A DNA stretch of 64,000 nt. Source: Planococcaceae bacterium Storch 2/2-2. Lineage in GTDB: Bacteria; Bacillota; Bacilli; Bacillales_A; Planococcaceae. Position 1 is the stretch's first letter. Each line of letters starts with the position of its first letter. Below the pieces are notes generated by a model. The model saw only the letters and a program-made list of their open reading frames with translations. It did not search any database and was not told the DNA's origin. Positions 9,893-16,922 of this stretch are shown piece by piece. The stretch spans positions 930,001 through 994,000 of the forward strand of contig WOYE01000009.1 in the NCBI GenBank assembly GCA_009740415.1, in the 5' to 3' direction. The translations under genes and the position numbers were made by a program.

Positions 9893-10984
9893 TTATTCCG
9901 ACAATTCCACACCGTCGAGGACGACGTACGTATTCGGTTTCAATACGACCGTTGTCGGACGTTCAATCGTGTAACGCGCCAACTGTTCGTTGACGACGTG
10001 GGGCGCATCGTAAACCGTTACCGTCCCACGCCCTTCAAACGGACGAACGTGATACGTTCCAGCGCGCATGTCGACACCGACGTGATACATTCCTTCGATC
10101 CATCTCGTCTCTTGCTGACCGTTCCGATACGGACGGAGCGACGACGCTTTTTTCAAATAACCCCCTGTAAATGAAAAGCTATCGCCCCGTTCCAACGTGA
10201 AATAAAAACGCTCGCCAACTTTAGCAGACGGTCGGTAAACGATTTCGCCGTTTCGGTCGTACCAATGGATCCCTTTCGGAATCGTCGACGACTCCGCGTG
10301 ACTTTCAAACAGATCGGCGACGTACACGTACGTTCCTTCCGGCAAGTCCGAGCCGACGATATATTTACCCGATAAATAATGGTGTTTCGCTTCCCCTTTC
10401 ATCGTCCGCTCGATGAAAGCAGCCGCTTGACCACGCGTTAACGGCTCTCCCGGACGAAACGTGCCGTCTTCAAATCCGCCGACGTAACTCGCTTCAGATA
10501 ACCCGAGCACCGCCCGATAAGAAGATACGTTCGGCGTCATATCGCGAAACGGTGACGAGCCGCTCCCTTTCAAATCGTACGCCCGTGACAACATGATCGC
10601 GAGTTCACCGCGCGTCACGGTCGAAAATGGACGAAACGTGCCGTCCGGATACCCTGAAACGATTCCGCTGTCGACCGCCGATTGAATCCAAGAGGCGCTC
10701 GATCGTCCATATAAATCGTTGAATTGAACCGTCTGATGCGCTTCCGGCAATCCTTTCGCCTTGGCGATCATGACGGCGAAATCTTCCCGTGTCATCGGCT
10801 CATCCGGATAGTAATACGGCGTAGGTGCGATCACTTCTTCCTCTAACAAGTAACGAATGGCCGGTTCAAATCGATACGACGGTGAAATGTCTTGATAAAT
10901 CGGTCGGTCCGCTCGTACCGACTCCATTTCCCCGAGACCGAACACCCCGAATGCCAAGACCGTTGCTAACGCTATGTTCTTCAT
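9893..10984 (-). CDS. SLH-domain protein with two C-terminal PAGTY-type repeats
   Basis: 363 residues. The second ATG (10984) is taken as start because AAAAGGGGA abuts the first. A signal peptide (MKNIALATVLAFGVFGLGE) is followed by three SLH repeats (TREDFAVMIAKAKGL, TRGELAIMLSRAYDL, TRGQAAAFIERTM; about residues 30-200), so it should sit on the cell wall. The C-terminal half holds two related modules, GKYIVGSDLPEGTYVYVA and GMYHVGVDMRAGTYHVRP, each ending in a beta-rich valine stretch. These resemble a beta-sandwich repeat seen in secreted proteins of Gram-positives; its ligand is not known to me. Confidence 0.85.
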   Translation of the reverse strand: MKNIALATVLAFGVFGLGEMESVRADRPIYQDISPSYRFEPAIRYLLEEEVIAPTPYYYPDEPMTREDFAVMIAKAKGLPEAHQTVQFNDLYGRSSASWIQSAVDSGIVSGYPDGTFRPFSTVTRGELAIMLSRAYDLKGSGSSPFRDMTPNVSSYRAVLGLSEASYVGGFEDGTFRPGEPLTRGQAAAFIERTMKGEAKHHYLSGKYIVGSDLPEGTYVYVADLFESHAESSTIPKGIHWYDRNGEIVYRPSAKVGERFYFTLERGDSFSFTGGYLKKASSLRPYRNGQQETRWIEGMYHVGVDMRAGTYHVRPFEGRGTVTVYDAPHVVNEQLARYTIERPTTVVLKPNTYVVLDGVELSE

Positions 10985-11148
10985 CGTTATCATTCCCCTT
11001 TTAAGACTTGTGTCCTATTCGTATATTACCACATGTAGTCTCTTCGTTCCCTATTTTTTAGTAAAAAAACATAGATCCTTTAAAAAGGATACGTCGATTG
11101 CTTGTAGACCGGGTGGATCGTTAACGGTTCCATTCGGAATGATTCGAC

Positions 11149-11181
11149 AAAAAAACACGCTCAACATGTCGTTGAGCGTGC
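11149..11181 (-). terminator. Terminator after the 11188-11541 gene
   Basis: Arms CACGCTCAAC and GTTGAGCGTG, loop of about five bases, followed on the minus strand by seven T residues. Confidence 0.9.
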
Positions 11182-11187
11182 CTCTTT

Positions 11188-11541
11188 TTATGCTTCGTTC
11201 GCGCGTTGCCATACTAACGCAAATGATGCGCTCGTATCCGGATCGATGTCGTTCCAACCGTCTTGCAATGGCGCAGCGTCGAATCCGACCGCTTCTTCTG
11301 GAAAATCGACCGGACGGACGATGACCGCATGCGTCAATTCACCGTCGGATGCTTCGATCGATGAAGTCATCGGTTCGATCACTTCCGTACGCATGAGTAC
11401 GTTCCCGTCTTCGACGATATACACTTCATCGCCTACTGCAATCGCTTCACCACGTTCTTTTTGAGCGTCCGCTACAGAAAGTCCGAGCCCCGCATCGTCT
11501 TCGATCATGAACAATTGACCGACATAAAACCACGTATTCAT
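11188..11541 (-). CDS. Uncharacterised protein, acidic
   Basis: 117 residues starting MNTWFYVGQLFMIEDDAGLG; the frame extends six codons further but those contain the GAGGAGGAATG ribosome site. No membrane span or signal is visible. The sequence is acidic and beta-rich, with GDEVYIVEDGNVLMRTEVIEPM in the middle and a conserved-looking C-terminus (DTSASFALVWQRANEA). I do not recognise the family. It starts 14 bases after the amidase stop, so the two probably form one transcript that ends at the hairpin at 11149. Confidence 0.6.
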   Translation of the reverse strand: MNTWFYVGQLFMIEDDAGLGLSVADAQKERGEAIAVGDEVYIVEDGNVLMRTEVIEPMTSSIEASDGELTHAVIVRPVDFPEEAVGFDAAPLQDGWNDIDPDTSASFALVWQRANEA

Positions 11542-11555
11542 AACATTCCTCCTCG

Positions 11556-12236
11556 TCATTCACTCATTGTATCATCTTCGTTTCGCACGGTCGATGACTT
11601 TCTCGTTTCGACGAAGACGCGTTCTTTCATGAGCGCGTTCACCGTACGAGCGACGCTTAAGCCGAATCGCTTTTGATACGATTCGCTTTCTAACCAGCGC
11701 GCCTCTTGTGGATTCGTTAAAAACCCAGCTTCGATTAAAAACGATTGAGCCGTCGAGCCGTTCAAAACGGCTAAATCGGTCCGTTCGATCGCCCCTTGAT
11801 TGATCGAACGGAGCGACTCGATGAGCAAATGGAGGAATCGGTTCGCTGCAGCTTCATTCGTTCCTTCTTCGTCCGGGTAATAAAGCAGTTGGACGCCCCG
11901 AACGTCAGTCCCGACTTCCACTGTATTCGCATGAATGCTTAAAACGAGATCGGCTTGCGCCTCGTTCGCCACTTGAATTCTTTCGTCGAGCGATACCGTT
12001 TCGTCGGTCGTTCGTGTATAACGTACATCATATCCTTCTTTTTCAAGCGCTGCGCCTGCTTGGAGTGCGAGCGCGAGCGCAATTTCTTTTTCATACGTTC
12101 CCGTTACGCTAATCGCTCCGGGGTCGTCTCCGCCGTGACCGGGATCGATGACGATGACGAATGATTTCGACCATTGCCAATACAAAATCGCCGCTGCACT
12201 GATGAAGACGATGAGGAAAAACAGTTTCTTTCTCAT
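11556..12236 (-). CDS. N-acetylmuramoyl-L-alanine amidase (Amidase_3, CwlD-like)
   Basis: 226 residues from MRKKLFFLIVFISAAAILYW, chosen for the GAGGGAG site directly upstream. A single N-terminal membrane anchor or signal (residues 3-22) leads to an Amidase_3 domain: VIDPGHGGDDPGA carries the first zinc His, YEKEIALALA the Glu, and LVLSIHANT the next His; EAGFLTNPQEA is the C-terminal signature. It cleaves the amide between muramic acid and the stem peptide outside the membrane. The best known relative, CwlD, is sporulation-specific, but here it lies in a genome region without spore genes, so a vegetative role is more likely. Confidence 0.88.
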   Translation of the reverse strand: MRKKLFFLIVFISAAAILYWQWSKSFVIVIDPGHGGDDPGAISVTGTYEKEIALALALQAGAALEKEGYDVRYTRTTDETVSLDERIQVANEAQADLVLSIHANTVEVGTDVRGVQLLYYPDEEGTNEAAANRFLHLLIESLRSINQGAIERTDLAVLNGSTAQSFLIEAGFLTNPQEARWLESESYQKRFGLSVARTVNALMKERVFVETRKSSTVRNEDDTMSE

Positions 12237-12303
12237 ACGCTCCCTCATTTCTTTTTCTTTCACTCATTATACGTTACAGAAAAAGAAATGTTTCATCGAA
12301 CGA

Positions 12304-13458
12304 TTAAGAAAGGACCGGTTCTTTCGTCGCTTTGACGCGATTCGTCAACTGTTGGATCAACTCATCGTCCGCTGGCGGATTGTGAAGACCTGCACGAACG
12401 TTCAAATAATATTTGTACGACAAACCGCGCTCGGACAAACTGTGCGAGCCGAGTACGCGCATCGCAAGATCCGTAATTTCAATTGCGTCGTTCACGACCG
12501 TCAACTTCACCGACCCGAGCTCTTCGTTCAATCGTTCATCGCCTGCGAGTCGGTCGTACAATTCTGCCACGTAAAACAAACTATGTTTCGAACGAGCGAG
12601 CAACCATTCGATCCGACCGATTTTTTCAGCGACATGACTCGCTTCGATGATCGGGCGACCGAAACTGTTCGGAACGTAATCGTTCGCAAATTGGACCGCT
12701 TCGTCACGCGCTGCACGAGCGATGCCGAAATAGCATGCAGGAATGTGTAAAAATCCGCCCGTCACGTTTTCTTTCTCGCCGATTTTTTTCCACGAAGCGA
12801 ATGCCGTTTTCGGGAGCTCGACGTCGTCAAACGTCACGTCATGACTCGCCGTTCCCCGTAACGCGACACTATCCCACCCGTCGCCGACCGAAACGCCTCG
12901 CGCTTCTTTCGGCACGATGAACAACGCTTCTTTTCCTTCCACCCCTGCGACACGAGCACTGACGATGAAATAATCGAGTGCAGGTGACAACGTCGCAAAC
13001 GATTTTTGGCCTGACAGTTTGTAACCGTCTTCTGTCGGTGTGGCAACCGTACCGATGCGCCCACCACGCGACGGACTTCCTTGGCCGCGCTCCGACAATA
13101 AATAGTTAACGAGCGCTCCGTTTCGCACTTCATTTAACAAAAACTGTTTCGCTTCGCTCTCCCACTCTTCATCGTGCATTAAATCCATGACCGTACTGAC
13201 GTGCCAACCGATCGCGAGCGCCGTCGAACCATCTCCCGAACCGATTAAACTTTGCGCGAGGACGAGTTCTTTCGTCGACAACCCACCTTCTTTAGCAGGA
13301 AGTGTCGTATATCCACACGTAATTAAATCAGCGATATTATCAGCTGGAAACGAACCGAAGCTACCGCGCGTTTTTTCCCGTTCGCGAAACGTTTCAATCA
13401 ATGGCGTCACCCGATCGTAAATATCTTGTTCTTTCGCCGTTTCAATAAAAAGTGTCAT
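12304..13458 (-). CDS. Acyl-CoA dehydrogenase-like flavin enzyme (DszC/SfnB type)
   Basis: 384 residues with the acyl-CoA dehydrogenase fold: the middle beta-domain motif GYKLSGQKSFATLSPALDYFIVSAR near residue 145-170 and a four-helix C-terminus with RVLGSHSLSE. Members that pair with DszA/NtaA-type monooxygenases use reduced FMN and oxygen to oxidise organosulfur compounds (DszC, SfnB) rather than dehydrogenate acyl-CoA. Its ATG overlaps the stop of the monooxygenase by 4 bases (13455-13458), so the two are coupled and under the same S-box control. Substrate not determined by sequence. Confidence 0.8.
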   Translation of the reverse strand: MTLFIETAKEQDIYDRVTPLIETFREREKTRGSFGSFPADNIADLITCGYTTLPAKEGGLSTKELVLAQSLIGSGDGSTALAIGWHVSTVMDLMHDEEWESEAKQFLLNEVRNGALVNYLLSERGQGSPSRGGRIGTVATPTEDGYKLSGQKSFATLSPALDYFIVSARVAGVEGKEALFIVPKEARGVSVGDGWDSVALRGTASHDVTFDDVELPKTAFASWKKIGEKENVTGGFLHIPACYFGIARAARDEAVQFANDYVPNSFGRPIIEASHVAEKIGRIEWLLARSKHSLFYVAELYDRLAGDERLNEELGSVKLTVVNDAIEITDLAMRVLGSHSLSERGLSYKYYLNVRAGLHNPPADDELIQQLTNRVKATKEPVLS

Positions 13459-14852
13459 GCGAATACATCCCCTTTCTCAATCGTCACACGACGGCCGTAA
13501 TGATCGTCGCGCAATTCACGTTGCCCTTTTCCAAAGAGACGTTCACGAAGCGTACCGTCTTCGTACGTTTCGCGGAATAAACTACGCGCTCGTAATTCCG
13601 GAACGACTTCGTCGACGAACGTTTCGATCGAACGAAGCGTCACCGTCTGCCCGACGTTAAACCCGTCTGCACCGCCATCGACGACGAGCGTTTCTAACCG
13701 GTCCGCGATTTGTTCTGGCGTTCCGACGATTGGCGTTGAACCGGCTCCGATGCCGTGGTGTAAAATCGCATCGCGCACTGTCCATTTCGCATCCGGTTTC
13801 GTCGACGTATAACTTTCGAACGTACTTTGAATCGCACCACTCGGTAAGTTTTCGACGTACTCATCCGGATCGAGCGTTGAAAAATCGAACCCCGCATGTC
13901 CTGAAAGAAGGGCAGCGGACCCGTCATAGTTAACGTACGACTTCAATTCTTCGTAATGACGCCACGCCTCTTCTTCCGTCGAACCGACGACCGGTACGAA
14001 TCCAGGGAACACTTTTAACGCATCCGGACGGCGCCCGTTCCATTGGAGACGACGTCGTAAATCAGCTGTAAACGAACGGAGTGCTGGAACCGCTTCTTTC
14101 GAGTTTTGCGTATCGGTAAAAATCGCTTCCGCATGTTTCGCCGCAAAATCACGACCGCGACTCGACGCACCTGCTTGGAATAAAACAGGCGTTCGCTGCG
14201 GTGACGGGTCGACGAGATGAATGCCAGGAACGTCAAAATACTTCCCTTCGTGACGGATCGGATGCACTTTCGACGAATCGATGTATCGTCCCTTTTGAAC
14301 GTCTTTGACGATCGCATCGCGTTCCCAACTTTGCTCCCACAATTTGTAGACGACATCTAAAAATTCATCCGCCCGGTCGTACCGTTCGTCGTGCTGAATG
14401 CGACCCGCGAGCCCTAAGTTGCGCGCTTCACTTTCCAAATAACCAGTAACGACGTTCCAAGCGATCCGTCCATCGGTCACGTGGTCGAGCGTTGAAAAGA
14501 GACGTGCTAATTTGTACGGTGAAGCGTACGTCGCGGAAACGGTCACCGCAAATCCGAGATGTTTTGTCGCTTGAGCGAGCGCCGATACGATAACGGTCGG
14601 ATCGTGAGCAGGTACTTGAACCGCTTGTTCGAGCGCCGCTCGTGAACTTCCTTCATATACGTCGTAAATGCCGAGGACGTCCGCTAAAAATAACGTGTCG
14701 AACGTACCGCGTTCTAAAATTTCAGATAATTTTAACCAATAAGAAAGGCTTCCGTGCGCATCTCCTTCGTGATCCGGATGTTTCCACAGTCCGATCGCGT
14801 GCGGTGAAACCGAATGTTGGGCAAATGCGTTTAAATGAATTTGTTTTGTCAT
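13455..14852 (-). CDS. LLM-class flavin monooxygenase (NtaA/SnaA/DszA family)
   Basis: 465 residues, ribosome site TAGGAGGAATACTAC. Family marks: LERGTFDTLFLADVLGIYD near residue 45, ATKHLGFAVTVSATYASPYKLAR near residue 95, RIAWNVVTGYLESEARNLG near residue 130, PVLFQAGASSRGRDFAAKHA near residue 225. Relatives use FMNH2 from a separate reductase to cleave C-S or C-N bonds (dibenzothiophene sulfone, nitrilotriacetate, alkanesulfonate-like compounds). No flavin reductase gene is adjacent. The S-box riboswitch immediately upstream indicates expression when SAM is low, pointing to sulfur scavenging. Confidence 0.88.
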   Translation of the reverse strand: MTKQIHLNAFAQHSVSPHAIGLWKHPDHEGDAHGSLSYWLKLSEILERGTFDTLFLADVLGIYDVYEGSSRAALEQAVQVPAHDPTVIVSALAQATKHLGFAVTVSATYASPYKLARLFSTLDHVTDGRIAWNVVTGYLESEARNLGLAGRIQHDERYDRADEFLDVVYKLWEQSWERDAIVKDVQKGRYIDSSKVHPIRHEGKYFDVPGIHLVDPSPQRTPVLFQAGASSRGRDFAAKHAEAIFTDTQNSKEAVPALRSFTADLRRRLQWNGRRPDALKVFPGFVPVVGSTEEEAWRHYEELKSYVNYDGSAALLSGHAGFDFSTLDPDEYVENLPSGAIQSTFESYTSTKPDAKWTVRDAILHHGIGAGSTPIVGTPEQIADRLETLVVDGGADGFNVGQTVTLRSIETFVDEVVPELRARSLFRETYEDGTLRERLFGKGQRELRDDHYGRRVTIEKGDVFA

Positions 14853-14870
14853 GTAGTATTCCTCCTATGT

Positions 14871-14904
14871 AAAAAGCGCCTCTTTCAACGGAAAGAGACG
14901 CTTT
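14871..14904 (-). terminator. Expression-platform terminator of S-box B
   Basis: Minus strand: AAAGCGTCTCTTTC, loop CGTT, GAAAGAGGCGCTTTTT. It lies between the aptamer and the monooxygenase ribosome site, where a SAM-bound aptamer would favour termination. Confidence 0.85.
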
Positions 14905-14906
14905 CT

Positions 14907-14994
14907 CTCCTTATTCATCCAGGGTGTAGCACCGTGCTTCGCCGGTTGCTGTCGCTTCATAAGGCCTGATCCTTCCACGACTCTTCATAAGAAA
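14907..14994 (-). promoter_or_regulatory. SAM-I (S-box) riboswitch B, upstream of the monooxygenase
   Basis: On the minus strand the P1 strands CTTAT (14991-14987) and ATAAG (14914-14910) enclose the S-box core: AAGAGTCGTGGAAGGATC, GGCCTTATGAAGCGA, GCAACC, GGTGCTA and CCTGGATGAATAAG occur in the expected order. The aptamer starts directly after the stop codon of the AhpD-like gene. A terminator hairpin follows. S-boxes shut off sulfur and methionine genes when SAM is abundant. Confidence 0.9.
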
Positions 14995-15639
14995 TTATTC
15001 GATTGTTTGAAATGCGTTAATGCTATGCGCGTATGCGCTTCCTGCGTTCAGTGCACTCGCGACGAAAATCGCTTCTGCTAACTCTTCTTTCGTCACACCG
15101 ACTCGTTTCGCTGCTGTCGTATGAATGTCGATGCAATAGCTGCACGCCGTAATGTGGGCGATCGCTACAGCGATCAATTCTTTTTCTTTCACCGTTAAGA
15201 CGCCTTCTTTCGTCGCTTCTTCTGAAAACTGGACGAATGTACGGAACGCTTCCGGTGCGAGTTTCGCTAGCTCACCTGTCTTTTTAAAGTACTGTTTCGC
15301 ATACAACGTTTCGCCTTCTTCTTCATCGTACGTACGAAGAGAGTTCGCACTATGAGCGAAAACGCTCCCTGCTTTCAATGCGCTTGCGACGAACGCCGCT
15401 TCTGCAATTTCATCTTTCGTTGCGCCCGCTTTGACCGCTGCTTTCGTATGGAGATGTAAACAGTACGCACATCCTGTCGCCGTACCGCTTGCGACTGCGA
15501 TCAACTCTTTCAGTTTCGTTGAAAGCGCTCCTTCTTGAAACACCGCTGCGTTCCATGCGCCGAATGCGCGGTTCGCCTCTTTCGCTCGTTGCAATTCATT
15601 CAATTGTTTTAATCCTTCTGTCGTATATAAGTTTGTCAT
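14995..15639 (-). CDS. Tandem AhpD-like (carboxymuconolactone decarboxylase family) protein
   Basis: 214 residues from MTNLYTTEGLKQLNELQ; this ATG is chosen because AAAAAGGGAG, inside the longer frame, is its ribosome site. The protein is a duplication of the AhpD-type domain: each half has the C-x-x-C-x-x-x-H active motif (Cys57, Cys60, His64 in GCAYCLHLHT; Cys166, Cys169, His173 in ACSYCIDIHT) followed by an almost repeated E-AFVASALKAGS segment. AhpD-type proteins reduce peroxides or serve as thiol redox partners. An S-box precedes it and another follows it, tying it to sulfur limitation. Confidence 0.85.
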   Translation of the reverse strand: MTNLYTTEGLKQLNELQRAKEANRAFGAWNAAVFQEGALSTKLKELIAVASGTATGCAYCLHLHTKAAVKAGATKDEIAEAAFVASALKAGSVFAHSANSLRTYDEEEGETLYAKQYFKKTGELAKLAPEAFRTFVQFSEEATKEGVLTVKEKELIAVAIAHITACSYCIDIHTTAAKRVGVTKEELAEAIFVASALNAGSAYAHSINAFQTIE

Positions 15640-15740
15640 CGTGATCGCTCCCTTTTTCATTGTCCGCTAACTTTAACTATTCCTATCGAAATAATCGGTT
15701 TAATCGTTTCAAAAAAACGAATTCGGAATCATTAGAAAGA

Positions 15741-15773
15741 AAAAACCTCTCCCGATTGATAGGAAGAGGTTTC
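15741..15773 (-). terminator. Expression-platform terminator of S-box A
   Basis: Minus strand: AAACCTCTTCC, loop TATCAATC, GGGAGAGGTTTTTTC. It follows the aptamer and precedes the AhpD-like gene by about 100 bases. Confidence 0.85.
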
Positions 15774-15789
15774 AAAATGATCGAATTCG

Positions 15790-15897
15790 CTCTCCCTCAT
15801 CTTCCAAGCCGAAGCTTGCTGGAATGGGCACCGTTACGTACTCGTATGGTTGCCGCGGGGTCATCGAACCAGATTTCTCGCCCGCTCTCGATAAGGA
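15790..15897 (-). promoter_or_regulatory. SAM-I (S-box) riboswitch A, upstream of the AhpD-like gene
   Basis: On the minus strand CCTTATCGAGAG opens P1; GGGCGAGAAATCTGG, ATGACCCCGCGGCAACC, GGTGCCCATTCCAGC and GATGAGGGAG follow in the S-box order, with the kink-turn (ATGA) and GCAACC core intact. The P4 arm CAAGC-TTCG-GCTTG is well formed. A terminator comes next. Together with S-box B this makes two serial SAM switches in one locus. Confidence 0.9.
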
Positions 15898-15927
15898 ATA
15901 TGTAGTTGATTGATTAGCTTGATTATC

Positions 15928-15956
15928 ACTGTACGAGATGATTTCTAAAAAGTCAA
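15928..15956 (-). promoter_or_regulatory. Promoter of the S-box-controlled locus
   Basis: Minus strand: -35 TTGACT (15951-15956), 17-base spacer, -10 TACAGT (15928-15933). The S-box A aptamer begins about 30 bases downstream. No comparable promoter fits between the AhpD-like gene and S-box B. Confidence 0.7.
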
Positions 15957-15977
15957 CCATTTTTTCAAAATTGTTTA

Positions 15978-16412
15978 TTAACTGACGTCTTTCATCGTCG
16001 ACGCTTGTCGGAGCGAAGACAGTTCCTTCAATAGATCGGCGTTTTCATTTTTAAAAATCGCTCGTTTAAATTTTTGTACGATAAATTCATATTTTGCCAC
16101 TTGTGCATCCGTCATTTGCTTATAAAACTTCGGCAACACATCGACGATCAAATCTTCGTCCTCGTCCATTTCATAACCGAAGTCGAGAAAAATATGATAC
16201 GCAATTTCTTCATAACATTCCCAATACTCTTCACTATCCGCAAACTCCCCGATAAGGCCCCGTGTATACCGCTCTTCGTATTGAGGAGGGATGTAGCGAA
16301 GTGCGTAAATGACCGACGTATGTTGCTGATAAAGTGCGATCCCTTTCGTCATCGCGAGTCCGATGATCATCATATACGTAATTAACTTTTTTACCGTCCA
16401 ACGTCTCCCCAT
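15978..16412 (-). CDS. Uncharacterised protein with one N-terminal membrane segment
   Basis: 144 residues, ribosome site TAGGAGGGACGAAAG. One hydrophobic segment (residues about 9-25, LITYMMIIGLAMTKGIALY) is followed by an acidic, aromatic-rich soluble part (EEYWECYEEIAYHIFLDFGYEMDED), which suggests a helical domain anchored in the membrane. Family not recognised. It is more AT-rich than its neighbours. It stands alone between the sulfur locus promoter and a zinc-ribbon gene, both on the same strand. Confidence 0.6.
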   Translation of the reverse strand: MGRRWTVKKLITYMMIIGLAMTKGIALYQQHTSVIYALRYIPPQYEERYTRGLIGEFADSEEYWECYEEIAYHIFLDFGYEMDEDEDLIVDVLPKFYKQMTDAQVAKYEFIVQKFKRAIFKNENADLLKELSSLRQASTMKDVS

Positions 16413-16550
16413 CTTTCGTCCCTCCTATCATAGTCTTTACGAACTATCTATCGTTATTCTCCATTATACCTATTTACTCATTATTTTCTAGTATTTTTCT
16501 ATTAGTTGATTCTTTTTTATTATTTCATACGTATTAATTATCTTTTTTAA

Positions 16551-16584
16551 TAAAAAAAGAGCGAATGATTCAATCATTCGCTCC
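16551..16584 (-). terminator. Terminator after the zinc-ribbon gene
   Basis: Arms AGCGAATGATT and AATCATTCGCT, followed on the minus strand by seven T residues. Confidence 0.88.
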
Positions 16585-16595
16585 AATCACTATTG

Positions 16596-16757
16596 TTAAG
16601 CACCTGTCCAACACGCATCGCCTTCAGGGGCGTCGCTTTCACATTTCGTGCAATAAAGTGGCGGCTCTTCCCCGTACGACGGATACCCGCAATCTTCACA
16701 ATAATGAACAGTTTCTTTCGTTTCCTCTACGTCGTTCGGACGTCGTTCGTTTGTCAT
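16596..16757 (-). CDS. Small zinc-ribbon protein
   Basis: 53 residues from MTNERRPNDVEETKE, the ATG best spaced from the AGAGGAGGG site (upstream ATGs overlap it). Two C-x-x-C pairs, CEDCGYP and CTKCESD, about 17 residues apart form a zinc ribbon; a further Cys lies near the end (DACWTGA). Acidic N-terminus, no membrane span. Function not known; such mini-ribbons are common in Bacillota. It is divergent from hmp. Confidence 0.65.
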   Translation of the reverse strand: MTNERRPNDVEETKETVHYCEDCGYPSYGEEPPLYCTKCESDAPEGDACWTGA

Positions 16758-16837
16758 CGTCATCCCTCCTCTTTCTATCATGCCACTAGGGGTATGTCCG
16801 TTCAACGAATGTGCTTTTTCATATGTGACAACTTTTT

Positions 16838-16862
16838 AAACATTCATTTTAAATATATGTTT
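16838..16862. promoter_or_regulatory. Upstream NsrR-like operator of hmp
   Basis: Dyad AAACATTCATTT, one centre base, AAATATATGTTT: two mismatches over 12-base arms. Same spacing as the known NsrR consensus (11-base arms, AAGATGCATTT type, around one base). It overlaps the expected -35 region. Confidence 0.65.
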
Positions 16863-16878
16863 AAGAGAACAGGTATGT

Positions 16879-16884
16879 TATAAA
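16879..16884 (+). promoter_or_regulatory. -10 box of the hmp promoter
   Basis: TATAAA preceded by TGT (extended -10). The -35 region (about 16856-16861) is poor and covered by the upstream dyad; the second dyad starts two bases downstream of this box. Confidence 0.5.
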
Positions 16885-16885
16885 T

Positions 16886-16908
16886 AAGATGTATTTAAAA
16901 TATATCTT
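16886..16908. promoter_or_regulatory. Downstream NsrR-like operator of hmp
   Basis: Dyad AAGATGTATTT, centre A, AAATATATCTT: one mismatch between arms and only small differences from the NsrR consensus AAGATGCATTT-N-AAATGCATCTT. It covers the transcription start region, so binding would repress hmp until nitric oxide is present. Confidence 0.78.
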
Positions 16909-16922
16909 TAGGAGTGGATCTC

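Noticed and set aside
11064-11090. Short hairpin (ATCCTTT/AAAAGGAT) as a terminator
   Set aside because: Arms are short and AT-rich, no T-run follows, and no gene ends there.
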